32,600 bases of DNA from contig NZ_RAXT01000039.1 of assembly GCF_003611475.1 (NCBI RefSeq), positions 1 to 32,600 of the forward strand. Reading direction: 5' to 3'. Of the stretch, positions 1-8,311 are shown piece after piece; position 1 is the stretch's first letter; each line of letters opens with the position of its first letter. Under the pieces are notes generated by a model. The model did not search any database and was not told the origin of the DNA. It saw nothing but the letters and a program-made list of their open reading frames with translations. Made by a program: the position numbers and the translations under genes. The DNA comes from Acinetobacter rongchengensis (GTDB lineage: Bacteria > Pseudomonadota > Gammaproteobacteria > Pseudomonadales > Moraxellaceae).

Positions 1-84
1 TTTAGTTTTTCTTTCGTCTGCATGTTTTTTCGACTAAATTCATTAAAAAATCATTTTTTTATCTATTTTTTGAGCAATTTTATA

Positions 85-112
85 AATAAATCCCGCTTAA
101 GCAGGATTTATT
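85..112 (-). terminator. Probable terminator of the 5'-nucleotidase gene
   Basis: Inverted repeat with 9-bp arms AATAAATCC and GGATTTATT around a GC(TTAA)GC core, 18 bp past the stop codon of the minus-strand 5'-nucleotidase gene. On the minus strand it is followed only by a mixed A/T tail, so the T-tract is weak. Position and symmetry support termination, but strength is uncertain. Confidence 0.5.
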
Positions 113-129
113 GCAACTTTTATTTCAGT

Positions 130-2031
130 TTATTTGGCTTTATCTATAAATAACTGCGTGCTGTATTCAGATGTTGCTAACTTCTGAATTTTCTTTTGCC
201 CTATTTGACCAGATAAACTTTGTGTATATTTTAAAAAAGCTTCTGCATAATCTAAGCCTACGTTTAAACGCCGATCTCCAGTAATTGTCTTGAATGTTGC
301 ATAGTAATCACCACCATTGGCTAAAAAGTCGATCGTGATTATCTTATAGGTTTTGTTTAGGTCTAAATTTTCATACTGTCCCAAATGATTACGCACTTGA
401 ATTTGATTTAAACGCTGTCCTTTATCTTTTGTGAAATCAACATTCCAACGTAAACCACCTGTATATGGATAGCTTCCTGTATTATTTTGTGCAATCACAC
501 CATCTATTACATCCTCTAAAGTGGCTTTAACCTCTGCACCTGTGAGGTCTAAACGTACTAAAGTGTTTTTAAAAGGTAAGACATTATAAATTTTGCCAAC
601 ACTGACATCTCCAAGCCCAACATCTTCACGTACCCCACCACCATTTTGAAAGGAGATGTCTGCATTAAAGAAAGTTTTTCCTTGTTGTAAAAATGCTTCT
701 GCAATAATTTGCTGAATATCACCACCATGCTGGTCAACATGCGTGTTCTTATTACACACATCGCCTAAAGTTGAGCGATTCACATCTCGTTGCGTACCTG
801 GTACACGACGTGAACATAGATTATCTGTTGCTTGTCCTACGATTTCCTGTGCAAATTTCTTTTTCTGTTCTTGATATGGTTTTAAAACATCTAAGGTTTT
901 TTGTAATGGTGCAACGACGTTAAACGGCACATTCTCTGTTTTAAATTGATTGAGAATATTTTGTTTTTCTGTTTCGGTAACTGTTTTTGCGTCTTTAGCT
1001 GTTCGTATAAAGTTATTACCAATGAGTACATGTGGTGTGCCACTACAGCTTTCTAGATTGCCATTTTTATCAAAATTCACTTTTAAATCACCAACAACGT
1101 AGCTGTATTGCCAAGCTTGTGCAATACAAACCAAATGCCCATCTTTATTTTTAAGTTGTGTTGGATAAGCGCCCTCAGGCGTCATTCCATATTTTTTAAG
1201 GCTATCTGGCCCCAACAAGGTATGCGAATCGCCACCAATGATGACATCGACATCCGTCAATGATTTTGCCAATTGTTGATCTAAATCGTAGCCTACATGG
1301 GTTTGTAAAATTATATTTTTAATCCCCTGTGCTTTAAATTGATCAATTTGCTTTTGTGCAGTTTCAATTTCATCTGTAAATAAGGTATCTGCATTGGGTT
1401 GTGAAGAGTTCTTGGTTTTCTTTGCTACCGTTAAACCAATAATGGCAATTTTTACCCCATCTTTTTCGAATATTTGTGATTTTAGAACACGATTGGTTTT
1501 ATAAAGCGGTGACGAAGCACCAAACGTGACATTGGCGGTTAAAATTTTGGTTTTTTCTTTACATGAACTTTGATCCAAGAAATCTATAAACGTCTTTAAT
1601 CCATCATCTTTTGAATCAAATTCATGATTGCCAGGCGTGAAGGTATCAAAGCAAACCGTATTCATTGCATCGGCATCTGCTTTACCATCCGTCAAGTTAT
1701 AGTACAGGTCTCCTGTGATTGCATCACCTGCATGAATTTTTAAAACGTTTTTATTTTCTATAGCAAGTTGATTAATAAGTGCAGCAACTCTTGCAAAACC
1801 ACCACTTGCAACGCTGAACTCCTCATCACCCGTTCCAAGATTCATTTTAAACTTGATTGCTTCTTCGTCTAGATGTGAATGGTGATCATTGATATGTAAA
1901 ATATTGAGTTCTAAGGACTTAGCTTCAACGGCTGGAGGACGTACAGTATTGTTATTGTCATCATCACAAGCAATCAGCATGAATGAAAGTGTTGTTAAAA
2001 TTAGTACCTGTTTTTTATTATTAATCAACAT
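130..2031 (-). CDS. Lipid-anchored bifunctional metallophosphatase / 5'-nucleotidase (UshA/NadN type)
   Basis: Enzymes of this family hydrolyse nucleotides (AMP, UDP-sugars or NAD, depending on the member) outside the inner membrane. The N-terminal calcineurin-like metallophosphatase domain shows the di-metal motifs NDHHSH (about residues 48-53 from the chosen start), GDAITGD, GNHEFD, QTHVGYD and GGDSHT. The C-terminal 5'-nucleotidase domain follows, with NGGGVRED. The N-terminus is a lipoprotein signal ending in the lipobox LIAC, with the lipidated Cys at about residue 22, then an Asp/Asn-rich linker. The open frame extends upstream to a TTG at 2046. I chose the ATG at 2031 because it begins the signal peptide directly. 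About 633 residues is normal for the family. Which nucleotide is preferred cannot be read from the sequence. It is transcribed alone and is divergent from the next gene. Confidence 0.9.
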   Translation of the reverse strand: MLINNKKQVLILTTLSFMLIACDDDNNNTVRPPAVEAKSLELNILHINDHHSHLDEEAIKFKMNLGTGDEEFSVASGGFARVAALINQLAIENKNVLKIHAGDAITGDLYYNLTDGKADADAMNTVCFDTFTPGNHEFDSKDDGLKTFIDFLDQSSCKEKTKILTANVTFGASSPLYKTNRVLKSQIFEKDGVKIAIIGLTVAKKTKNSSQPNADTLFTDEIETAQKQIDQFKAQGIKNIILQTHVGYDLDQQLAKSLTDVDVIIGGDSHTLLGPDSLKKYGMTPEGAYPTQLKNKDGHLVCIAQAWQYSYVVGDLKVNFDKNGNLESCSGTPHVLIGNNFIRTAKDAKTVTETEKQNILNQFKTENVPFNVVAPLQKTLDVLKPYQEQKKKFAQEIVGQATDNLCSRRVPGTQRDVNRSTLGDVCNKNTHVDQHGGDIQQIIAEAFLQQGKTFFNADISFQNGGGVREDVGLGDVSVGKIYNVLPFKNTLVRLDLTGAEVKATLEDVIDGVIAQNNTGSYPYTGGLRWNVDFTKDKGQRLNQIQVRNHLGQYENLDLNKTYKIITIDFLANGGDYYATFKTITGDRRLNVGLDYAEAFLKYTQSLSGQIGQKKIQKLATSEYSTQLFIDKAK

Positions 2032-2661
2032 GATAAAACCAATCAATAATTAGAATAATTTATAGTTTGGCAAATATTTGTTTAGATTTGATGAATGGCT
2101 ACTCGTTCTTTTTTAAATTTAGTTGCTCAGAACTTTTTAGTTCAGCTTTTTATAAAAATAGTCTTTCAAGTTGGATCATGACTTATTACTTTATTTGAGA
2201 CTTAGCGTATTTTCATGCAATTAACAGCAATTTTTAAGGCGATAATCTTGTAAATTTAAATACAATTATCATAAATAACCGATGTCTCATGCTGTATTTG
2301 TTAAACAGGCAATCATCAACCTTAAAAACAAAAAATAATGTGATGAGATTTGTGTTTTTAAATATTAAAATAGCAAAAATAATCACAAAAGTGATAATTT
2401 ACCTTGAACTAAGTCAAATAAATTTATATAAAATAAGTATAATAATTTTTTCATTTTGAAAATCATTTGTTGTGGAATAATTCATGGAATCATTATTTTT
2501 CAATACATTGAATTTTAAAATAGATTTTATTATTTGTATTGAATTATACAAATTATCGACTAATAACATTATTTTTATCGGAAAATAGAGCAAAAACTCT
2601 ACCCTTGTCATATATTGGACAAAACACGATCAAATTAAAAACGTAAGTATAGGGAAATGCT
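2032..2661. other. Long AT-rich divergent intergenic region
   Basis: About 630 bp between two divergent genes, so it should hold both promoters. It is strongly AT-rich and contains several runs of A/T. I see no convincing gene: a 65-codon minus-strand frame at 2414-2611 has a low-complexity Ile/Asn/Lys composition typical of AT-rich non-coding DNA. No clear hairpin with a T-tract and no RNA family was recognised. Confidence 0.5.
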
Positions 2662-3663
2662 ATGAAAAATAAATTACTTGTATGCACTATATTGTCGAGT
2701 ATTTCTAGTTTGGCACAAGCAAAGCAGGATGTATGTGTTTTCGATTTACTGGGGAAAGCGGGTGAATCGTATAAAATGATGGAAGAATGGGCATTAGCAG
2801 CAAAAGATTGGAATAAAGATATTCAGCTGATCGCTTACCAAAATGAAGAGCTTGCAGATAAAGATTTTAAAAATGGTAAATGTGATGCCGTATACATGAC
2901 AACCATGCGCGCACGTCAATTTAACAAATTCGCAGGCTCAATTGATGCACTTGGTGGTGTACCAAACAATGCGATTGCGCTCAAAGCCATCACTTTCGTT
3001 TTAGACAAACGAAATGCAAAACGTTTAAAAACCACGGTTGATGGTGAAGAATACGAAATTGGTGGTATTGGTCAAATTGGACCTGCTTATATTTTTGTCA
3101 ATGACCGTTCAATTAACAACATTGAAAAAGCACGTGGTAAGAAGTTTGCCGTACTTTCTTATGATAAAGCCCAAATTGCAATGGTCGAGCGTGTTGGTGC
3201 GATTCCAGTGCCATCTGATATATCTAACTTCGTTAAAAAATTTAATAATGGTGAAGTGCCTGTGGTTGGCGCGCCTGCATATGCCTTTAAACCCTTAGAA
3301 ATGGAAAAAGGCTTGGGTTCTAAAGGTGCTCTGATTAATTTTCCAGTATTGAATGTCACGATGGATCTTGTGCTTAGATCACAAAAATTTCCAGCTTCTT
3401 TTGGAGCCCAATCTAGAACATGGTTTGTCAAACAACTGCCTCGACAATTTAATATGGTAAAACGTTTGGAAAGTAGTATTCCTGCCAAATACCGTTTAAA
3501 TTTAAGTAAAGCAGATGTTGAAAAATATCAAATGTTACTTCGTGAAGGTCGTATAGATTTAACGAAGCAAGGCGTATATGACCCAATTATGATGTCTGTA
3601 TTAAAAAGAGCACGTTGCACCGTAGACCGCACCAATTTTGAATGCTCACTTGGTGGGGAATAA
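2662..3663 (+). CDS. Secreted putative solute-binding protein (DUF6091-type family)
   Basis: A 333-residue protein with a cleavable signal peptide: basic MKNK start, hydrophobic core, probable cleavage after AQA at about residue 20. The mature part resembles periplasmic solute-binding folds: an early CVFDLLGK segment, a GKCDAVYMTT segment typical of the substrate-groove hinge, and a later GVYDPIMMSVLKRARC tail. Cysteines near the start, at KCD, and at the C-terminus (RCT, ECS) could form disulfides. Similar Acinetobacter proteins are annotated as putative solute-binding proteins of unknown ligand, which is recall and not a search. No transporter membrane or ATPase subunits lie beside it, so transport is not supported by context. 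AGGGAAATGCT precedes the ATG as ribosome binding site. Confidence 0.75.
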   Translation: MKNKLLVCTILSSISSLAQAKQDVCVFDLLGKAGESYKMMEEWALAAKDWNKDIQLIAYQNEELADKDFKNGKCDAVYMTTMRARQFNKFAGSIDALGGVPNNAIALKAITFVLDKRNAKRLKTTVDGEEYEIGGIGQIGPAYIFVNDRSINNIEKARGKKFAVLSYDKAQIAMVERVGAIPVPSDISNFVKKFNNGEVPVVGAPAYAFKPLEMEKGLGSKGALINFPVLNVTMDLVLRSQKFPASFGAQSRTWFVKQLPRQFNMVKRLESSIPAKYRLNLSKADVEKYQMLLREGRIDLTKQGVYDPIMMSVLKRARCTVDRTNFECSLGGE

Positions 3664-3696
3664 TACCCTTATTCACAAATATTTAGCCTACTTAAT

Positions 3697-3738
3697 AAAA
3701 ATCAGACAGAGGTGGCATCCTAAAACTGTCTGATTTTT
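3697..3738. terminator. Bidirectional intrinsic terminator
   Basis: Perfect 13-bp arms AAAAATCAGACAG and CTGTCTGATTTTT with a 16-nt loop, T-rich on both outer sides. It lies 33 bp after the plus-strand solute-binding gene and 36 bp after the stop of the convergent minus-strand lipoprotein gene, so it can serve both. Confidence 0.85.
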
Positions 3739-3774
3739 ATTTTCAAGCTTAAAACAACTTGGAAGTATTACAAC

Positions 3775-4035
3775 TTACTGCGCTGAAGGTTGTTCTATTG
3801 TGTTCGGATCATTGGTTACTTGAGTTGGCTGTGATTGTTGCATATTCGCATCACTTTCAACGGCAATACCTTGTTGTGAGGAATCAACAGTCGCAGTTTG
3901 AGCAGATTGTTGATCACTCATTGTTGCTGTTTGTTGTGCTGTTTCTGGTGATTGTGTCGATTGATTTGAAGTACATGCCGTACTTAACGTCGCAACACCA
4001 ACCAATACACCTAAAATAAGACCTGACTTTTTCAT
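3775..4035 (-). CDS. Small Gln/Ser/Thr-rich lipoprotein, unknown function
   Basis: Begins MKKSGLILGVLVGVA and runs to a lipobox-like TLSTAC, giving a lipid-anchored Cys near residue 21. The remaining ~65 residues are dominated by Gln, Ser, Thr, Asn and Ala, with no hydrophobic segment, so the mature part is probably disordered and exported. The frame is open to an ATG at 4095, but AAGGA sits seven bases before the ATG at 4035 (four before the ATG at 4038), which selects the short form of 86 residues. I recognise no functional domain. It is a single gene convergent with the solute-binding gene. Amyloid- or surface-type roles would be speculation. Confidence 0.7.
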   Translation of the reverse strand: MKKSGLILGVLVGVATLSTACTSNQSTQSPETAQQTATMSDQQSAQTATVDSSQQGIAVESDANMQQSQPTQVTNDPNTIEQPSAQ

Positions 4036-4363
4036 CATATATTCCTTTTTCACTCGAATTAAAAATACGACAGCCCGAGAACTGCCGTGCTGCATATCAT
4101 TGCTAATTTTTTCAAAAGAATCGTTATGACTTGGTTAGCCTTTTAACGTGTTGGCGTATAATTTATGCAAAGTTTATTAAATCAATTATTTATTTTTACC
4201 AACTATAATCTTCAGTCTAAGATTTTGTTTTCAATCTTTTTATTGTTCAATTTATAAATTTTTAGTATTTATTTGCAAAGCTTAAATATATATTTTGATA
4301 TCAAAGCACCTACTTTCGTTACATTGTTAAAAAGTTAACAAATCGCCTTAAATCGTTTTAGGC

Positions 4364-4399
4364 AAAAAAAAAGCTTACCCAAAAAAGACCAGGTAAGCT
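4364..4399 (-). terminator. Minus-strand intrinsic terminator without an upstream gene
   Basis: On the minus strand AGCTTACC and GGTAAGCT form a perfect 8-bp stem with a 12-nt loop, followed by eight or nine T residues. This is a textbook terminator. No coding frame feeds it: the next feature to the right is grpE on the plus strand. It implies a minus-strand transcript starting somewhere between about 4400 and 4690. Confidence 0.75.
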
Positions 4400-4560
4400 A
4401 CGAAAACACATTGAGGGTGAAATATAGGCTTGATAATTACGATTTGATGCAGTCATTCCTATTTTCAATTCTGTAATCTTTTTCTTCTTTATCTTTCTCT
4501 ATCAATCATCCATCTTTCTATGAGATAAAACCCTATGTCGTTTAAATCGAAACGACACAA
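4364..4560 (-). ncRNA. Candidate small RNA divergent from grpE
   Basis: Inferred from the orphan terminator at 4364-4399 alone. There is no minus-strand reading frame of useful length in 4400-4690. The transcript start is unknown; a hairpin-forming palindrome at 4536-4557 (arms TGTCGTTT and AAACGACA) lies at the likely 5' side and could be either an operator or part of the RNA. I recognise no known RNA family. The right boundary given here is only a guess. Confidence 0.25.
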
Positions 4561-4691
4561 TCTATAAAATATAAAACTCAGTTTGATCGTTTTGATCGTT
4601 ACAACTCAGGCTAGACATAAGTTTAGAAAGTTTTTCTTTAAATACCATTGCATTTTTGTAAGATTAAAAAGGTAAATTTTCTGACCAATGA

Positions 4692-4718
4692 CTTGAATTT
4701 TAACGACTCGCCCGCACC
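4692..4718 (+). promoter_or_regulatory. Sigma32 heat-shock promoter of grpE
   Basis: CTTGAA (4692-4697), a 13-bp spacer, then CCCGCACC (4711-4718) fits the RpoH consensus CTTGAAA / CCCCATNT at the -35 and in the C-rich -10 start. It lies about 75-110 bp before the two possible grpE starts. GrpE genes are classic RpoH targets, which supports the call. Confidence 0.7.
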
Positions 4719-4829
4719 TTTATGATTATTCATGAATTAAACGATCATGGCAGTTCAGTACTAACGCAGTTAATCTGACGCCGAAAAGGACTGTACATGT
4801 TTAAAAACCCATTTAAACGGAGTAAATCA

Positions 4830-5366
4830 ATGGCGACTGAGCATAACCAAGACGCTCAAGATCTTCAAAACGAGCAAGCCGAACAGCAAACTCAAGCTGA
4901 AACAGAGCAGGCAGAAGTGACCGTTGAAGATTTACAAGCAAATATTCAAAAACTTGAAGAAAACTTAAAACTTGAAAAGGCCCGTACAGCAAATGCTGTA
5001 TACGAAGCTCAAAAGAGTGTTGAACGCATTCAACGTGAATCTGAAAAACATAAAGACACCGTGCTCGAGAAATTTGCCAAAGAGCTTGTTGAATCGGTGG
5101 ATAACTTAGAGCGTGCTATTCAAGCTGCAACTGAAGAAACTCCTGTGGTTGAAGGTGTAAGACTGACCTTAAAATCGTTATTAACAACGCTCGAAAAATT
5201 TGGTGTTGTTGAAGTAGATACAACCAATGGTTTTAATGCTGACCTTCATCAAGCAGTCGGTATCGATCCAAATGCTCAAGCCAACCAAATTGGTACTGTT
5301 TTGCAAAAGGGTTATACCTTAAATGGTCGCTTACTCCGCCCTGCAATGGTCATGGTCGGTCAATAA
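4830..5366 (+). CDS. grpE: Nucleotide exchange factor GrpE
   Basis: GrpE is the cytoplasmic co-chaperone that releases ADP from DnaK. The N-terminal ~45 residues are Gln/Glu-rich and disordered. A long helix with coiled-coil character follows ([20 protein letters not shown] through [19 protein letters not shown]), then the C-terminal beta domain with the family signature [10 protein letters not shown] and the end [10 protein letters not shown]. Two starts are possible. The ATG at 4797, with AAAAGGA six bases before, adds an 11-residue basic extension; the ATG at 4830 follows CGGAG. I prefer 4830 because GrpE proteins I recall from Acinetobacter begin at the equivalent MA residue, but 4797 has the better ribosome binding site. 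The gene heads the grpE-dnaK heat-shock locus, with 199 bp before dnaK. Confidence 0.93.
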   Translation: MATEHNQDAQDLQNEQAEQQTQAETEQAEVTVEDLQANIQKLEENLKLEKARTANAVYEAQKSVERIQRESEKHKDTVLEKFAKELVESVDNLERAIQAATEETPVVEGVRLTLKSLLTTLEKFGVVEVDTTNGFNADLHQAVGIDPNAQANQIGTVLQKGYTLNGRLLRPAMVMVGQ

Positions 5367-5453
5367 TTGTGAATCAGAGCAAGTTGTATATTGCTCATGG
5401 TGTAAAAATTAGTGCTTTTTGAAAATATTTTCATGAATTTTCATCGTAGATGA

Positions 5454-5482
5454 CTTGAAAATTTTGCAACGGCTCTCATATC
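5454..5482 (+). promoter_or_regulatory. Sigma32 heat-shock promoter of dnaK
   Basis: CTTGAAA at 5454-5460, a spacer of about 13 bp, and CTCTCATAT up to about 5481 fit the RpoH -35/-10 pattern (CTTGAAA / CCCCATNT). This gives dnaK a promoter of its own in addition to any read-through from grpE. Transcription would start near 5488, just ahead of the leader hairpin. Confidence 0.75.
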
Positions 5483-5494
5483 GGATAACAAGAA

Positions 5495-5540
5495 AATCCC
5501 TTTTTAACTCCTCTCTAGCAAAGGAGAAATATAAGGGATT
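5495..5540 (+). promoter_or_regulatory. Nested hairpin in the dnaK 5' leader
   Basis: Outer arms AATCCCTT (5495-5502) and AAGGGATT (5533-5540) pair perfectly. Inside them CTCCT (5508-5512) pairs with AGGAG (5522-5526) around a 9-nt loop. The structure starts about where the heat-shock transcript should begin and ends 25 bp before the ATG. It does not cover the actual ribosome binding site (AGAGGA before 5566), so an mRNA-stability role is as likely as thermosensing. Confidence 0.5.
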
Positions 5541-5565
5541 CAAAAAAATTTAGAGGAAAATATTA

Positions 5566-7509
5566 ATGGCTAAAATTATCGGTATTGACTTAGGTACAAC
5601 TAACTCATGCGTAGCAGTACTTGAAGGCGATAAAGTTAAAGTAATCGAAAACGCTGAAGGTGCTCGTACAACACCATCGATTGTTGCATATAAAGATGGC
5701 GAAATTTTGGTAGGTCAATCTGCTAAACGTCAAGCAGTAACCAATCCTAAAAATACATTGTATGCAATCAAACGTTTAATCGGTCGTAAATACGAAGATT
5801 CAGCTGTACAAAAAGATATTGGTCTTGTTCCTTACAAAATCGTTAAGGCAGACAATGGCGATGCTTGGGTTGAAGTAAACGACAAAAAGCTTGCACCACA
5901 ACAAGTTTCTGCAGAAATCTTGAAAAAAATGAAGAAAACTGCGGAAGATTACTTAGGTGAAACAGTAACAGAAGCTGTAATTACTGTTCCTGCTTACTTT
6001 AACGATGCACAACGTCAAGCAACTAAAGATGCGGGTAAAATTGCTGGTTTAGATGTTAAACGTATTATCAACGAACCAACTGCTGCTGCGCTTGCGTTCG
6101 GTATGGATAAAAAAGAAGGCGATCGTAAAGTTGCTGTTTATGACTTAGGTGGTGGTACTTTTGATGTATCAATCATTGAAATTGCAGACTTAGATGGCGA
6201 CCAACAAATTGAAGTATTGTCTACCAATGGTGATACATTCCTAGGTGGTGAAGACTTTGATAATGCATTGATCGACTACTTAGTTGAAGAGTTCAAAAAA
6301 GAGCAAAACTTCAACTTGAAACAAGATCCTCTTGCACTTCAACGTTTAAAAGAAGCAGCTGAAAAAGCAAAAATTGAGCTTTCTTCATCTACTTCTACAG
6401 AAATTAACTTGCCATACATCACTGCGGATGCAACTGGTCCAAAACACTTAGTGATGAATGTAACACGTGCGAAACTTGAAGGTTTGGTTGCAGATTTAGT
6501 TGCTCGTACCATTGAGCCTTGTAAAATTGCACTTAAAGATGCAGGTCTTTCGACTTCTGACATCTCTGATGTAATCTTGGTGGGTGGTCAATCACGTATG
6601 CCAATGGTTCAACAGAAAGTACAGGAATTCTTTGGTAAAGAGCCACGTAAAGACGTGAACCCTGACGAAGCTGTTGCAATCGGTGCTGCAATTCAAGGTG
6701 CGGTATTGTCTGGTGATAAAACAGACGTACTTTTACTTGACGTAACACCATTGACGTTAGGTATTGAAACAATGGGCGGTGTTTTAACAGCTATCATTGA
6801 GAAAAATACAACGATTCCTGCGAAGAAATCTCAAGTATTCTCAACAGCTGCGGATAACCAACCTGCTGTAGACATTTCAGTTTACCAAGGTGAACGTAAA
6901 ATGGCTCAACAAAACAAATTGTTGGGTAACTTCCAATTAGGCGATATTCCACCTGCTCCACGTGGTGTGCCACAAATTGAAGTGTCATTTGACATCAATG
7001 CGGATGGTATTTTGAAAGTCTCTGCGAAAGATAAGAGCACGGGTAAAGAGCAATCGATCCAGATTAAAGCAAACTCAGGTTTGTCTGATGCTGAAATCGA
7101 AGCAATGATCAAAGATGCAGAAGCGAATGCGGAAGAAGATCGTAAGTTTGAAGAACTTGCTAAAGCACGTAATGAAGCAGATGCGTTAGTTTCAAGCGCT
7201 CAAAAAGCAGTCAAAGATCTTGGTGAACAAGTGACTGCTGATGAGAAAACAGCAATTGAAACTGCTGTTTCTGAACTTGAAGCAACTGCAAAAGACAATG
7301 ATCTTGATGCGATTAAAGCAAAAACTGAAGCTTTACAAAACATCATCATGCCGATCACACAGCGTGCTTATGAAGCTGCTCAAGGCCAAGGTGGAGCTCA
7401 AGGCTTCGACCCGAACCAATTCGGTGGTGATGCTGGTCAACAACAGCAAAAAGCGGATGATGGCGTTGTAGACGCTGAATTCACTGAAGTTAAAGATGAC
7501 AAAAAATAA
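5566..7509 (+). CDS. dnaK: Molecular chaperone DnaK (Hsp70)
   Basis: ATP-dependent cytoplasmic Hsp70 that binds exposed hydrophobic segments of client proteins and works with DnaJ and GrpE. The actin-like ATPase domain has [11 protein letters not shown] at the N-terminus, the adenosine and connect motifs [13 protein letters not shown] and VGGQSRMP, and NEPTAAALA. The substrate-binding domain follows with [15 protein letters not shown] and the helical lid. The C-terminus is Gly/Gln-rich and ends in the conserved acidic [14 protein letters not shown] tail. At 647 residues it is full length. The ATG follows AGAGGA. dnaJ is not adjacent: a strong terminator follows and the next gene is unrelated. 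Expression is expected to be heat-induced from the sigma32 promoter at 5454. Confidence 0.99.
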   Translation: MAKIIGIDLGTTNSCVAVLEGDKVKVIENAEGARTTPSIVAYKDGEILVGQSAKRQAVTNPKNTLYAIKRLIGRKYEDSAVQKDIGLVPYKIVKADNGDAWVEVNDKKLAPQQVSAEILKKMKKTAEDYLGETVTEAVITVPAYFNDAQRQATKDAGKIAGLDVKRIINEPTAAALAFGMDKKEGDRKVAVYDLGGGTFDVSIIEIADLDGDQQIEVLSTNGDTFLGGEDFDNALIDYLVEEFKKEQNFNLKQDPLALQRLKEAAEKAKIELSSSTSTEINLPYITADATGPKHLVMNVTRAKLEGLVADLVARTIEPCKIALKDAGLSTSDISDVILVGGQSRMPMVQQKVQEFFGKEPRKDVNPDEAVAIGAAIQGAVLSGDKTDVLLLDVTPLTLGIETMGGVLTAIIEKNTTIPAKKSQVFSTAADNQPAVDISVYQGERKMAQQNKLLGNFQLGDIPPAPRGVPQIEVSFDINADGILKVSAKDKSTGKEQSIQIKANSGLSDAEIEAMIKDAEANAEEDRKFEELAKARNEADALVSSAQKAVKDLGEQVTADEKTAIETAVSELEATAKDNDLDAIKAKTEALQNIIMPITQRAYEAAQGQGGAQGFDPNQFGGDAGQQQQKADDGVVDAEFTEVKDDKK

Positions 7510-7540
7510 TTTGTCACTTTAATTAGATTTAAAACTAAAA

Positions 7541-7568
7541 AACCGCTCAAGTGATTGAGCGGTTTTTT
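7541..7568 (+). terminator. Intrinsic terminator after dnaK
   Basis: Arms AACCGCTCAA and TTGAGCGGTT with a GTGA loop, then a run of T. The perfect 10-bp stem lies 31 bp after the dnaK stop codon. Confidence 0.95.
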
Positions 7569-7678
7569 TGAGCTTATTGTTAAGACATTTCACTAAAAAT
7601 ATTCATGAACTTATTTAAATAAAAATAAATATGTTAATTTAGCTTGGTAACATAGTCGCAGAATAAAAAGGTTTAAGA

Positions 7679-8095
7679 ATGAAAAATCATCCTATCGTGT
7701 CTCTTCATGTTTACTATACCTTGATCATTGCTCAATTGGTGCTGCCTGTACTTGCGACTGCAATCGATATGTTTAGTACAGATCCTGAGTTAAGACTATT
7801 AGATAGAACCTTATATATTGAACCACAAGCATGGGAAGGTATTTTCATTGCTATTGTTGCCATCACAGTATTAGTCATCACTTTTGGACTATTTTTCCGT
7901 AAAGATTGGGCCAGAAAAGCCTATTTATATACGTTCTTCCCTGCTTTTTTAGTTTATTTCATGCCCTATTTGCACTGGTTTTATATGAGCAGCTTTGCGG
8001 CTATTTTCAATGACTTAGCTTTTGTCTGTTCGGGGATTCTACTGATGATTTTTGTAACACCTGTTCTTTATGAGCCAATATTTGAAAAAGATTAA
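7679..8095 (+). CDS. Four-helix inner-membrane protein, unknown function
   Basis: A 138-residue hydrophobic protein with four probable membrane segments, roughly residues 9-28, 52-72, 81-100 and 108-128. Short charged loops (RKDWARK between helices 2 and 3) suggest a cytoplasmic face by the positive-inside rule. Codon use and a ribosome binding site (AAAAAGG about eight bases before the ATG) indicate a real gene. I recognise no family signature or catalytic residue. It is a single gene between the dnaK terminator and the metalloprotease, with a 216-bp gap on its right side. Confidence 0.7.
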   Translation: MKNHPIVSLHVYYTLIIAQLVLPVLATAIDMFSTDPELRLLDRTLYIEPQAWEGIFIAIVAITVLVITFGLFFRKDWARKAYLYTFFPAFLVYFMPYLHWFYMSSFAAIFNDLAFVCSGILLMIFVTPVLYEPIFEKD

Positions 8096-8130
8096 TCGCC
8101 ATAGTTATAATTCATACAACAACAATCTTT

Positions 8131-8144
8131 GTTTCACGTGGAGC
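8131..8144. other. parS-like ParB binding site (intergenic)
   Basis: The 14-mer GTTTCACGTGGAGC matches the near-universal parS palindrome GTTTCACGTGAAAC at 12 of 14 positions, and the second site in this window (26227) at 13 of 14. It lies in non-coding DNA, so coding constraint does not explain it. Binding by ParB is inferred, not shown. Confidence 0.45.
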
Positions 8145-8311
8145 GAGTAAGGAGCTTCCTCTTCCTTTGATTAATCAATTGCTAATAAGAAATATATTAT
8201 TTAATATCAAAAACTTAAACAAACAAAACAATAACTATTTGTGACGATGACTTGCGATTATGTAAATTTCAGCTAAATTAGTGATAACAAAAATTATTTT
8301 TAATAAAATAC

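Noticed and set aside
2414..2611. 65-codon minus-strand frame
   Set aside because: Composition is Ile/Asn/Lys/Leu-rich as in translated AT-rich non-coding DNA, and there is no SD.
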